Shown one piece after another: positions 9,353-17,709 of a DNA stretch of 64,000 nt (position 1 is the first letter of the stretch; the number at the start of each line of letters is the position of its first letter). The stretch is from Dyadobacter sandarakinus (GTDB taxonomy: Bacteria > Bacteroidota > Bacteroidia > Cytophagales > Spirosomataceae), in NCBI RefSeq assembly GCF_016894445.1, contig NZ_CP056775.1, positions 1,614,001 to 1,678,000 of the forward strand. The letters are read 5' to 3'. The position numbers and the translations under genes are program-made. The notes beneath the pieces were generated by a model that was not told where the DNA came from, did no database searches, and worked only from the letters and a program-made list of their open reading frames with translations.

Positions 9353-10300
9353 ATGGAAAAAACAGCACTGGGAAAGACAGACCTGAGAATTGCCCCGATC
9401 AACCTGGGCGGCAATGTTTTTGGCTGGACTCTGAATGAACAACAATCGTTTGGCATACTCGACGGATTTGCCGGAGCGGGTTTCAACTTTATTGATACCG
9501 CCGACACTTACTCGCACTGGGCGGAGGGCAACAAGGGCGGAGAGTCCGAAACAATCATCGGGAACTGGATGCAGGCACGCGGTAACCGCGACCGGATCGT
9601 GGTGGCTACCAAGGTCGGCTCAGCTACCAGCAACCTCCCGAAGAATGTCAGCAAAGAACATATCCTGAAAACAGCCGAAGAATCGCTCAAAAGGCTGAAA
9701 ACAGATTATATCGATCTTTATTACACCCACTTCGATGACGAGGTTACGCCGCTTGAGGAAACACTCGGGGCCTACCAGCAGCTGATTGAGCAGGGTAAGG
9801 TCCGCTACATTGCAGCGTCCAACGTCTCCCCCGCCCGCCTGACCGGCTCCCTGGAACTGGCCGAAAAAGAAGGCCTGCCCATTTACAAAGCCCTGCAGCC
9901 GCATTACAACCTGGTGGAGCGCGAGGGTTACGAGAGGGACTATGCGCCTGTTGCTGAAAAATACGGTCTGGCAGTATTGCCCTACTGGTCACTCGCATCG
10001 GGCTTTCTGACTGGCAAGTACCGCTCCGAAAGCGACCTCGGTAAGAGTCCGCGCGGGCAGGGCGTTAAGCAATACCTCAATGACAGAGGTCTGGCCGTAC
10101 TAGGCGCGCTCGACCAGGTGGCATCCGGCCATGGCAGCTCGCCGGCAACCGTTGCCCTGGCCTGGCTGCTGCACCAGCCGCTCATTGCAGCGCCCATCGT
10201 AAGCGCTACCAGTGACACCCAGCTTCAGACGCTCATTGAGGCACCCGGGCTGAAACTGACTGCGGAGGATCTGGAGCTGCTCAACCAGGCAAGTGCCTGA
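9353..10300 (+). CDS. Aldo/keto reductase (cytoplasmic)
   Basis: This 315-residue NADPH-dependent aldo/keto reductase has a TIM barrel. The catalytic tetrad elements are visible: Asp and Tyr in 'FIDTADTYSHWAEGN', Lys in 'VVATKVGS' and His in 'YYTHFDDE'. The longest frame begins at 9221, but the conserved N-terminus MEKTALGKTDLRIAPINLGG places the start at 9353. It is followed 21 bp downstream by a second, exported aldo/keto reductase, probably co-transcribed. Substrate unknown. Confidence 0.88.
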   Translation: MEKTALGKTDLRIAPINLGGNVFGWTLNEQQSFGILDGFAGAGFNFIDTADTYSHWAEGNKGGESETIIGNWMQARGNRDRIVVATKVGSATSNLPKNVSKEHILKTAEESLKRLKTDYIDLYYTHFDDEVTPLEETLGAYQQLIEQGKVRYIAASNVSPARLTGSLELAEKEGLPIYKALQPHYNLVEREGYERDYAPVAEKYGLAVLPYWSLASGFLTGKYRSESDLGKSPRGQGVKQYLNDRGLAVLGALDQVASGHGSSPATVALAWLLHQPLIAAPIVSATSDTQLQTLIEAPGLKLTAEDLELLNQASA

Positions 10301-10321
10301 CCGCTTTTTAAGCATATACCC

Positions 10322-11458
10322 ATGACAACAAGAAGAAATTTTCTGGCAAAAGCATCACTGGCGGGTACGGCCCTTGCTGCTGCGCCATTCATTCCTGCAT
10401 TTGCCAGCAAGCAGCCGCAGGATTTTCAAACAACATTCAGCATGGAAGAACATAAAAAAACGACCCTGCCCGAAATCCCTCTGAAGGCCGGCATCGGCGG
10501 CGTAGCTGCCGGGAACGGGTGGCATGAAAATACGGACGAACAGATCAATGAGGCGCTTGAAGCCGCATGGTCGGCGGGCATCCGTCATTACGACACCTCT
10601 CCTTTTTACGGGTTTGGTCTGAGTGAGCGCAGGTTCGGGCATTTTTTGTTTGATAAAAAAAGATCCGACTACGTACTTTCCACGAAGGTAGGGCGGCTGT
10701 TTGCTGCCGATCCCAACTTCAAGGCAAATCCGAAAAACCTCTTTAAGGGTAACCTGAATTTCAAATACAGGTTTGACTACACGGCCGACGGGGTACGACG
10801 CTCGGTGGAAGACAGCCTGCTGCGACTGGGACTTTCATCCATTGATATCGTGTATGTGCACGACCTTTCGCCCGATACCGGTGAACTGGGCGAGAAGTGG
10901 ACGCAGCAGTTTGATATTGCTGCCAAAGGCGCATTTCCGGCACTGACCCGGATGCGCGAAGAAGGCATCATCAAGGCCTGGGGCCTGGGTGTAAATACGC
11001 CTCAGCCTATCCTGAAAGCAATGGAAGTCTCCGACCCTGATGTCATGCTCGTCGCCATTCAATACTCCCTGCTGGACCATCAGGATGCACTGGAAAAACT
11101 TTTTCCGGCTATGCAGCAAAAAGGCGTAAAGGCAGTAATCGGCGGGCCCCTCAATGGCGGCTTCCTCGCAGGATACGACCGCTTTAATTACGGCCCGACC
11201 GTACCCGCGCCCATGCAGGAACGACGCCAGAAGATCCAGGCGATTGCCGATCGTCACCAGGTAGACCTGCGCACGGCGGCTCTGCAGTTTTGTACAGCCC
11301 ACCCGGTGGTTGCGGCAGTGATTCCCGGCGCGAGTACAGCTGCCCAGGCAGTAGCCAATGCAGTATCCATGTCGAAGGTTTTACCGGAAGCTTTCTGGAG
11401 TGACCTCAAATCGGCCGGTCTGATTGCAGCCGGTGCACCGATTCCGAAAGCAGTTTAA
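10322..11458 (+). CDS. Aldo/keto reductase with twin-arginine signal peptide
   Basis: This 378-residue aldo/keto reductase resembles the D-threo-aldose/L-fucose dehydrogenase branch: 'IRHYDTSPFYGFGLSERRFG', 'LSTKVGRLF' and 'IDIVYVHDLSPD' provide the Asp/Tyr, Lys and His of the tetrad. The N-terminus MTTRRNFLAKASLAGTALAA is a classical Tat signal (twin Arg at residues 4-5) followed by an 'AFA' cleavage region, so it is predicted to be exported folded with its cofactor. It follows a cytoplasmic aldo/keto reductase by 21 bp, and a strong terminator lies behind it. Confidence 0.88.
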   Translation: MTTRRNFLAKASLAGTALAAAPFIPAFASKQPQDFQTTFSMEEHKKTTLPEIPLKAGIGGVAAGNGWHENTDEQINEALEAAWSAGIRHYDTSPFYGFGLSERRFGHFLFDKKRSDYVLSTKVGRLFAADPNFKANPKNLFKGNLNFKYRFDYTADGVRRSVEDSLLRLGLSSIDIVYVHDLSPDTGELGEKWTQQFDIAAKGAFPALTRMREEGIIKAWGLGVNTPQPILKAMEVSDPDVMLVAIQYSLLDHQDALEKLFPAMQQKGVKAVIGGPLNGGFLAGYDRFNYGPTVPAPMQERRQKIQAIADRHQVDLRTAALQFCTAHPVVAAVIPGASTAAQAVANAVSMSKVLPEAFWSDLKSAGLIAAGAPIPKAV

Positions 11459-11473
11459 TTTTTTTTAATAAAG

Positions 11474-11511
11474 AGTAAAGCCTGGCTCAATCGGCCAGGC
11501 TTTACTTTTTT
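11474..11511 (+). terminator. Rho-independent terminator after the aldo/keto reductase pair
   Basis: A 12-bp perfect stem, GTAAAGCCTGGC (11475-11486) with GCCAGGCTTTAC (11494-11505), has a 7-nt loop and is followed by TTTTTT. It ends at the stop codon of the convergent gene at 11510. Confidence 0.88.
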
Positions 11512-11917
11512 ACAGCGGGTTAACGCATTCCATCAGCCGGCTGGCCGAAATATCGCGGGCATGCAGGTCGGTGTGCGGGGTACCTTTGAGCTCATGCACA
11601 TACAGCTGGTCATTGCCGCGGTAGAGAAACGACACGGCCGTTTTAGGCTTGCCCGCGTTAAAGGCTTTAAAACCATTATCGTGGTAGGAGGTCATGAGCC
11701 GGCTCAGTAGTTCATGATTATTGAATTCCAGGCATTTGAGTGTAAAACCCTCTCCATCCCCATCCCAGTTGAGGTAGAGCAAAAATCTGCAATCCGGTTC
11801 AATGCTGAAATAAAAATTGAATCGCCGGTGACTGGCAAACCGCTGCGAGAGCGTCAGTTCGGCAGACTGCGGATAGTAGGATTTAATCTCAGAACGCAGG
11901 TAGTCCAGCGCATTCAT
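11510..11917 (-). CDS. Hypothetical protein
   Basis: This 135-residue soluble protein has no signal peptide or membrane segment and belongs to no family I recognise. It begins 'MNALDYLRSEIKSYYPQS', has a mixed alpha/beta pattern with 'FNFYFSIEPDCRFLLYLNWDGDG' and ends '...ISASRLMECVNPL'. It sits alone between the convergent aldo/keto reductase pair and the nucleoside hydrolase gene, which is 96 bp away on the same strand. The start ATG at 11917 is the first in frame. Confidence 0.55.
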   Translation of the reverse strand: MNALDYLRSEIKSYYPQSAELTLSQRFASHRRFNFYFSIEPDCRFLLYLNWDGDGEGFTLKCLEFNNHELLSRLMTSYHDNGFKAFNAGKPKTAVSFLYRGNDQLYVHELKGTPHTDLHARDISASRLMECVNPL

Positions 11918-12013
11918 ATGTAGTGGGTTGTTTGTTGAAAAATGTTATTGTGACAAATGTATCCACTACACAGGATTTATTCAATCCGCTGTACGCATTT
12001 TAGCCTCCTGCGG

Positions 12014-13015
12014 TTACTTGGTCACCGGGTGATGCATCATCAGGTCTTCAATCGTGCGGGTGAGTTCCGGCACCGGTGTTTTGAATTTCAGGTAGGCGTG
12101 CGGACCTTTCGGGTCGTCTTTCCATGCATTGTTGCCGCCCTTCGGAATGAAATACCCGCGCTGCAGCCCGAAGTACCTTTCTGCTCCCCTGGCGGCGGCC
12201 AGTACGGCCGTCTGGTCCCAGCTCATGCGCCCCAGGCTGTCGCCTTTCGAGAAGGACATTGCTTTCGCAAATGCATCTTTCACAGGTGAGTTCCTGAGCG
12301 TATCCTGCGTCAGCCGCAAACCGGTCACCACCGCTTTACCGATTTCAAAACCACTGAAAATAATTTCGGTAGGCCACTGCGTAAACACCTTTCCGGATGC
12401 GACTGAGTCTACCAGCACGTTGTATTCCCTTCCTTCCGGAAACGCACCTGCCATGGAGACCAGGCGTTTTACTTTCCGCCCGATAAGTTCTTTTCCATTC
12501 AGGTCAGAAATCGAGTCGGGCCGGGAGTCCAGCAGGCTGGCCATGTTGGTCAGAAATCCGATGGTAACAATGGTTACGCTGGAATCGGGCTGAGCGGCGA
12601 GCAGCCGGCGGTAAGCAGTAAGTGCATCCGGCGCCTCGGTGGACGACCTGATCCGGTGCGGGTACCTGCCGGTGAGCAGCTCAGGCCATCCCTGGCTCGC
12701 CCCGGCCTGAGGTGCATTGGGACGTTTTGGCGCAGCGGTCGGCAGGTCAGGGCGGCCGAAATAAGTATTGAGTACATCAATGGTCGGCACAACCAGCTCC
12801 TGTGCATTGCTGGCAATGATGGCGAGCGGCTCTACCTCGCCGCTGTCGGCCAGTGCGTGCATCATTGCCACGGCCCCTACGTCGTCGTAGTCGGGACCGA
12901 TATCAGTATCCAGGATGATGGCGGGCTTTCCGGGCCGGGCAACTTCTTCACCTTTGTGTCCGGTACAACTCAGGATCATGCTCAGCAGTGGCAGAGCAAG
13001 GGAGGCATATTTCAT
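12014..13015 (-). CDS. Nucleoside hydrolase, predicted lipoprotein
   Basis: This 333-residue inosine/uridine-preferring nucleoside hydrolase-like enzyme cleaves the N-glycosidic bond of nucleosides to base and ribose. The Ca2+/ribose-binding motif DTDIGPDYDD lies at residues 36-45. The N-terminus MKYASLALPLLSMILSC ends in a lipobox with Cys17, so the protein is probably lipid-anchored in the envelope. Ribokinase is encoded 46 bp upstream on the same strand, forming a plausible two-gene ribose-salvage operon. Base specificity is not predictable. Confidence 0.87.
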   Translation of the reverse strand: MKYASLALPLLSMILSCTGHKGEEVARPGKPAIILDTDIGPDYDDVGAVAMMHALADSGEVEPLAIIASNAQELVVPTIDVLNTYFGRPDLPTAAPKRPNAPQAGASQGWPELLTGRYPHRIRSSTEAPDALTAYRRLLAAQPDSSVTIVTIGFLTNMASLLDSRPDSISDLNGKELIGRKVKRLVSMAGAFPEGREYNVLVDSVASGKVFTQWPTEIIFSGFEIGKAVVTGLRLTQDTLRNSPVKDAFAKAMSFSKGDSLGRMSWDQTAVLAAARGAERYFGLQRGYFIPKGGNNAWKDDPKGPHAYLKFKTPVPELTRTIEDLMMHHPVTK

Positions 13016-13061
13016 GGGGCAGGTTTAGGTAAATACGGTACAACGGGGATATAAGCGCGTC

Positions 13062-13961
13062 TTATTCCCGGACTACTTCCTTTCTGTAAGGCATTGCGCT
13101 TTGCGCTCCGGGCCGCGTCACACTCACGGCAGCAGCCGCGCACGCAAACCTGACCGCATCTTCCAGGTTCATCCTTTCGGAAAGGCCCACAGCCAGTGCT
13201 CCGTTAAAGCAATCCCCTGCGGCAGTTGTATCGACAGCAGTAACCTCCGGCGCAGCGATCATACGTTCATACGCATTCGTCCTGATCAGCGCTCCCCTGC
13301 TTCCGAGGGTTATCACCACATTGCGGACGCCTTTTTGCAGCAGCATCTGCGCTGCCCTGCGCACGTCCTCTTCGCCGCTCACCGGCATGCCTGTGAGCAA
13401 AGCAGCCTCCGTTTCATTAGGCGTGATCAGAAAAAGGTCATGCAGGAGGTTGTCCGGCAGGTGCCGGGCGGGTGCAGGGTTCAGGATTACCTTCGCACCC
13501 TTTTCCCGCGCCCTGTTCACAGCTGCCTCTACTGCCTCCGGCTGAATTTCGAGCTGCACCAGTACGATATCGCCGGCTGTAAGCTTTTCGAGGCCGGCCA
13601 GCACTTCCTGTCCCATCAGTGCATTGTTGGCGCCCGGCGCTACGGCAATGCAGTTTTCGCCGGCGGCATTTACATTGATCAGCGCAATGCCGGATGGTAG
13701 TTCAGGGTCTGTCACAACAAAGTCGGTAACCAAGCCTTCCTGCCTGAAATGATCCAGCGTTCCGCGCCCGAACAAATCATCACCAATTTTGCCGATGAAC
13801 GTGACCTGGCCACCCAGCCGGGATGCACCCACGGCCTGGTTGGCTCCTTTGCCGCCGGGATTCATCAGAAAACTTTCGCCGATGACCGTTTCGCCCGGGG
13901 CCGGCAACTTTTCCGAGCGTACTACCATATCCGTGTTGGAACTTCCTACAACATAAATCAT
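13062..13961 (-). CDS. rbsK: Ribokinase
   Basis: This 299-residue PfkB-family sugar kinase phosphorylates ribose at O5 with ATP. Signatures are 'NPGGKGANQAVGASRLGG' near residue 40 and the catalytic 'DTTAAGDCFNGALA' near residue 245, where AAGD replaces the more common GAGD but keeps the catalytic Asp. I chose MIYVVGSSNTD at 13961 as the start because six upstream residues in frame are not part of the family. It lies upstream of an exported nucleoside hydrolase and would use the ribose that enzyme releases once imported. Confidence 0.88.
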   Translation of the reverse strand: MIYVVGSSNTDMVVRSEKLPAPGETVIGESFLMNPGGKGANQAVGASRLGGQVTFIGKIGDDLFGRGTLDHFRQEGLVTDFVVTDPELPSGIALINVNAAGENCIAVAPGANNALMGQEVLAGLEKLTAGDIVLVQLEIQPEAVEAAVNRAREKGAKVILNPAPARHLPDNLLHDLFLITPNETEAALLTGMPVSGEEDVRRAAQMLLQKGVRNVVITLGSRGALIRTNAYERMIAAPEVTAVDTTAAGDCFNGALAVGLSERMNLEDAVRFACAAAAVSVTRPGAQSAMPYRKEVVRE

Positions 13962-14063
13962 GATCGTCAGTATTAGCATTTACCCGCTGCAATATGATCC
14001 AAAATCGGCGGTTTGCCTCATTTTATTACTTTTGACCAGTTTTTCACCAAAGTAAATGTCCCT

Positions 14064-14606
14064 ATGCTCAAAAACTCACTCAAAGTTGCCCTCATCCTGT
14101 TGGCAGCATTCCATGCTTTTACAGCATCAGCCCAGACCCAGAAAGCGGATGTTGAAAAACGCCTGACCGAACTGGGCGTGACATTGCCGAAGCTGAATCC
14201 TTCCAAAGGTAATCTGCTGCGCGCGGTACGGGTAGGCAACCTCGTTTATCTCTCCGGTCACGGTCCCGACAAGCCAGGCGGCGGACAGATCCTCGGGAAG
14301 GTAGGTGATAATCTGACAGTTGAGCAGGGCAAGGAAGCTGCCCGGCTCTGCGGGATTGCTTTGCTGGCATCCCTGAAAGAAGAAATTGGCGACCTGAATA
14401 AGGTGAAACGCATTGTAAAGGTGCTCGGCCTGGTGAATGCGACGCCTACCCTCACCCAGCAGCCGCAGGTGATCAATGGCTTTACAGACTTTATGGTAGA
14501 GGTATTCGGCGATGCCGGCAAGCACGCACGGTCGGCTTTCGGGGTAGCTTCCTTGCCCTCAGGCATAGCCGTGGAAATCGAAATGATTGTGGAAGTGGCC
14601 GAGTAG
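14064..14606 (+). CDS. RidA/YjgF family protein with signal peptide
   Basis: This 180-residue protein has a mature part of the RidA (YER057c/UK114) fold: 'RAVRVGNLVYLSGHGP', 'LLASLKEEIGDLNKVKRIVKVLGLV' and 'HARSAFGVASLPSGIAVEIEM', including the conserved arginine that in RidA binds the carboxylate of enamine/imine substrates. RidA itself is cytoplasmic. Here MLKNSLKVALILLAAFHAFTASAQ is a clear Sec signal peptide, so export is predicted. The frame starts at 14013, but the signal peptide begins at 14064. Terminator at 14643-14676. Confidence 0.85.
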   Translation: MLKNSLKVALILLAAFHAFTASAQTQKADVEKRLTELGVTLPKLNPSKGNLLRAVRVGNLVYLSGHGPDKPGGGQILGKVGDNLTVEQGKEAARLCGIALLASLKEEIGDLNKVKRIVKVLGLVNATPTLTQQPQVINGFTDFMVEVFGDAGKHARSAFGVASLPSGIAVEIEMIVEVAE

Positions 14607-14642
14607 CTTTGTTGCTGGCACACATTTTCTGATGCAACGTTT

Positions 14643-14676
14643 AATCGTCCCGTTTGTAGCTCAGCGGGACGATTTT
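14643..14676 (+). terminator. Rho-independent terminator after the RidA-like gene
   Basis: A 10-bp stem, AATCGTCCCG (14643-14652) with CGGGACGATT (14665-14674), has a 12-nt loop and is followed by a short T run. Confidence 0.7.
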
Positions 14677-14701
14677 AGGTTCAGCACAATCAACCAGCAC
14701 C

Positions 14702-15373
14702 ATGACCAGTACACAACCCCGCCACAGTTTTTTTTACCGAAATGGATTAAGCCTGCTATTTATTACGCTTTTTATACTTACCATGGGAGCCCAGGCAGTT
14801 ACCGGCTGGGCCGAACACAATGAGGAACTTCAGCTGCTGAATGCAGGCCCGCTTACCTTTACAGATTACCTCCGGAGCGGTCACTTTATCTCCGCAACTT
14901 TTGAGAATTTTGAAAGTGAGTTCCTGCAGATGAGTGTATACGTACTCCTGACGATCAACCTTCGTCAGCAAGGCTCGGCAGAGTCGAAGTCGCTGGACGA
15001 GCCCGAAGAAGTAGACCGGGAGCCTACCCCGGGCAAGGATGCGCCCTGGCCCGTCAACAAAGGTGGCTGGGTGCTCAAATTATATGAAAACTCACTTTCC
15101 CTGGTGTTCTTACTCCTTTTTCTCGTAAGTTGGTCACTGCACCTGCGGGGCAGCTGGCTGGATCATAATCAGGAAAACAGGCTCAACAGCCTGCCCGAAG
15201 ACAGCATTGCACAGTACCTGCTGAAACCTACGTTCTGGTTTGAGACGTTCCAGAACTGGCAAAGTGAATTCCTGTCCATTGCCTGCATTGTAGTTTTTAC
15301 TATTTTCCTGCGGCAAAAAGGATCACCCGAATCCAAGCCGGTGGATGCACCCGATACTGAAACAGGAAAGTAA
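14702..15373 (+). CDS. DUF6766-like membrane protein with internal duplication
   Basis: This 223-residue inner-membrane protein has four predicted transmembrane helices in two similar halves. The first half has 'GLSLLFITLFILTMGAQAVTGW' and 'FENFESEFLQMSVYVLLTINL'. The second has 'SLSLVFLLLFLVSWSLHLRGSW' and 'FQNWQSEFLSIACIVVFTIFL'. Each half ends with a similar 'LRQ(Q/K)GS(A/P)ESK' tail. I associate it with the DUF6766 group from memory of that pattern. No function is known. The gene stands alone after the RidA-like gene's terminator. Confidence 0.7.
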   Translation: MTSTQPRHSFFYRNGLSLLFITLFILTMGAQAVTGWAEHNEELQLLNAGPLTFTDYLRSGHFISATFENFESEFLQMSVYVLLTINLRQQGSAESKSLDEPEEVDREPTPGKDAPWPVNKGGWVLKLYENSLSLVFLLLFLVSWSLHLRGSWLDHNQENRLNSLPEDSIAQYLLKPTFWFETFQNWQSEFLSIACIVVFTIFLRQKGSPESKPVDAPDTETGK

Positions 15374-15433
15374 GTTCCTGCATACACACACGCTCGTTAC
15401 CCTGTGACAGTCTAGTTTTTACCTTTAAAAAGA

Positions 15434-15450
15434 GCCGGCAACCTGCCGGC
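15434..15450. other. Short GC-rich stem-loop
   Basis: A perfect 7-bp stem GCCGGCA/TGCCGGC with an ACC loop lies 18 bp before the ATG at 15469. No T run follows on the plus strand, so it is not a clear terminator for the gene ending at 15373. On the minus strand four to five T follow, but no minus-strand gene leads into it. It could lie in the leader of the downstream gene. Confidence 0.3.
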
Positions 15451-15468
15451 ACGACCCACATCTAAACA

Positions 15469-16533
15469 ATGCAAGCTGTTAAAACCGGACTTGAAATTGC
15501 CGGATATCTCATCGTCATAATCAGCCTTATCCCGCTGATCCGAAGTGATTACTGGACCTTCCGCGTATTTGAGTATCCCCGGCTTCAGAAGCTGATCCTG
15601 AACATCATCATTACATCGGCATTTTTGATGCTGGGCATGCCCGAGTCGCGCGCCGACTATCTCTTTGTGGGCTGCACCATCCTCAATGCCTGCTATCTTG
15701 GCTACCAGATCTTCCCATTTACCTACCTTGCCGGCAAGCGCCTTAAGAAAGCTGACAAGATCATTGAGCAGGATCAGATATGTATTTTTTCATCCAATGT
15801 TTTACAGGACAACAAGAATACCGCGGGCTGCATGGATCTGATTTCAAAAATTAACCCTGACGTCATTCTGCTGCTTGAAACAGACGAGTACTGGCGAAAA
15901 GGTACGGAGGGACTTGCCGGCAAATACCCGCACCAGGTGCTGGTACCGCTCAGTAACACCTACGGTATGCTCCTGTACTCACGTCTTCCGCTGGTCAACC
16001 CGGAGGTGCGGCACCTGGTAGATGAGGAGATCCCTTCCATCACTACGCAGGTGCAGCTGGATTCAGGCAAGGCAGTGACCCTGTACTGTGTGCATCCTAC
16101 TCCGCCTGTACCCGGCGAAAACCGCTACTCGACCGACCGCGACAAGGAGCTGCTGCTCATCGCCAAAGAAGTAAAAAAAGACCCGAAGCCCACCATCGTC
16201 GTGGGTGACCTCAACGATGTGGCCTGGTCGTACACCACAGCCCTTTTTACCAAAATGAGCGGCCTGCTCGATCCCCGGATCGGGCGGGGATTTTACAATA
16301 CATTCCACGCCTGGTACCCTTTTCTGCGCTTTCCACTCGACCATGTTTTCTGCTCCACGGACTTCAAGCTGGTGAGCCTGAAAAGACTAGCGAGCTTCGG
16401 CTCCGACCATTTCCCGATCCTGATCCGGCTGCAGTTTGAAGCTGCTGCCCAGTACCAGCAGGAGGAGCCTGAGCCTACGGCTGAAGAAGTGGAGCTGGCA
16501 GAAGAAAAGGTGCACAAGGAAAGTCCGGAGTAA
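15469..16533 (+). CDS. Membrane-anchored endonuclease/exonuclease/phosphatase family protein
   Basis: This 354-residue protein has two to three N-terminal transmembrane helices (residues ~8-90: 'AGYLIVIISLIPLIRS', 'LILNIIITSAFLMLGM', 'YLFVGCTILNACYLGY'). A DNase I-like domain follows, with the usual motifs 'LLLETD', 'CVHPTPP', 'VVGDLNDVAWS' and 'SDHFPI' that provide Mg2+ and phosphate-handling residues. Such proteins cleave phosphodiester or phosphate esters outside the cytoplasmic membrane. The actual substrate (nucleic acid, lipid or sugar phosphate) is unknown. The C-terminal ~30 residues are Glu-rich. It converges with the adaptor gene ending at 16546. Confidence 0.82.
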   Translation: MQAVKTGLEIAGYLIVIISLIPLIRSDYWTFRVFEYPRLQKLILNIIITSAFLMLGMPESRADYLFVGCTILNACYLGYQIFPFTYLAGKRLKKADKIIEQDQICIFSSNVLQDNKNTAGCMDLISKINPDVILLLETDEYWRKGTEGLAGKYPHQVLVPLSNTYGMLLYSRLPLVNPEVRHLVDEEIPSITTQVQLDSGKAVTLYCVHPTPPVPGENRYSTDRDKELLLIAKEVKKDPKPTIVVGDLNDVAWSYTTALFTKMSGLLDPRIGRGFYNTFHAWYPFLRFPLDHVFCSTDFKLVSLKRLASFGSDHFPILIRLQFEAAAQYQQEEPEPTAEEVELAEEKVHKESPE

Positions 16534-16545
16534 TGCCACCCGGCA

Positions 16546-17697
16546 CTACCCTTCCTCTTCGTCCGTATTCCTGATCTTCAGCAGCAATGCATAGGCATTC
16601 CGTACCACCAGGCGGGTAGCGGCCGTCAGTTCCGGTGCTTCTATCTGCTGAATGCCCCGGTCGGCAGAACCCGGTTTCACTTCTAACATTTCGAACTTGC
16701 CGGCGCCCTGGTCTAGGAAAACATAGTACTTGTTTTCCCATCGCACAACCGCCTCCTCGGGAACGGTGAGTGCACGCTTGCTTTTGACGGATACCTGTCC
16801 GTTCATAAACATACCCGGTACGAGGCGGGAGCTGTATTTTTCAAAATGGCAGTGTACCTCCGCCATGCGGTCCTGGTCGAGGCTTTTACTGATCAGGATG
16901 ATCTCGGCATCGTACTTGCGGCCGGGTTCGTCGTTGGTATAGGCAGTCACATGCTGCCCGATAGACAATGCATTCAGGTCTTTTTCAAAGACGCTCAGCG
17001 AAAGGTGGATGTCGCTCGGATCGACCAGCTCGAACAGCATGTCGGTGGGCGCCGTGTACTTGCCTACATTCACATTTACCTTGGAAACAAATCCGTTGAT
17101 GGGCGAAAGTATGGCCACCGTTTTTGAAATGCTTTCGGGCTGCAGGCGCTCCGGCCGGATGCCGATCACTTCGAGCTTGCGGGCGAGCGCACTCATGAGA
17201 ATGCGCTGCATTTCCATCTCCGACCTGGCCTGCTGAAAAACCTTGTCACTGCTGGCCTTGCTGGCATTCAGATCCTGCTGACGCTTAAATTCACTTTCCG
17301 CCAGTTCAAACTTTTCCTTGGCGGTCAGGTAATCCTGCTGCAACTGTATAAACTGCATATCTTCCAGCTCGGCCAGTACCTGTCCTTTGGAGACATGCAT
17401 TCCCGGCAGCATGCGGGTCGATTTCAGGTAGCCGCCCAGGGGAAAGCTGAGGCTGATGGTACTCTGGGGCGGAACATCGATTTTACCCTGCAGACTGAGC
17501 ATGCCGCTCACCTGCTCTACCTGCGGCGTGCCTACTTGCACGCCTGCATTGGTAAGCTGGCTGGATGTAAATGTGACCGTTGTAGTCTCAGCAGCCGTTT
17601 CCGGTGCCTCTTTTTCTGCCTCCTTCGCTTCATTTTCCGGTTTGCCTGAGCATGCCAGCAGCAGGCAGGTGAGCGCGGTCAATAGGTATGTTTTCAT
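16546..17697 (-). CDS. RND efflux periplasmic adaptor (membrane fusion) lipoprotein
   Basis: This 383-residue HlyD/CusB-type membrane fusion protein has an N-terminus MKTYLLTALTCLLLAC that is a lipoprotein signal with Cys16. An acidic linker rich in Glu and Thr follows, then the barrel-sandwich pieces ('FPLGGYLKSTRMLPGMHVSKGQVLAELED' and 'ILSPINGFVSKVNVNVGKYTAPTDMLFELVD') flank an alpha-helical hairpin ('LQQDYLTAKEKFELAESEFKRQQDL'), and a beta-barrel and membrane-proximal domain close the protein. It would bridge the inner-membrane pump and the outer-membrane channel. Its start lies 12 bp after the stop of the RND-TolC fusion gene, so both are in one operon. Confidence 0.9.
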   Translation of the reverse strand: MKTYLLTALTCLLLACSGKPENEAKEAEKEAPETAAETTTVTFTSSQLTNAGVQVGTPQVEQVSGMLSLQGKIDVPPQSTISLSFPLGGYLKSTRMLPGMHVSKGQVLAELEDMQFIQLQQDYLTAKEKFELAESEFKRQQDLNASKASSDKVFQQARSEMEMQRILMSALARKLEVIGIRPERLQPESISKTVAILSPINGFVSKVNVNVGKYTAPTDMLFELVDPSDIHLSLSVFEKDLNALSIGQHVTAYTNDEPGRKYDAEIILISKSLDQDRMAEVHCHFEKYSSRLVPGMFMNGQVSVKSKRALTVPEEAVVRWENKYYVFLDQGAGKFEMLEVKPGSADRGIQQIEAPELTAATRLVVRNAYALLLKIRNTDEEEG

Positions 17698-17709
17698 CTT
17701 AAAATATCG

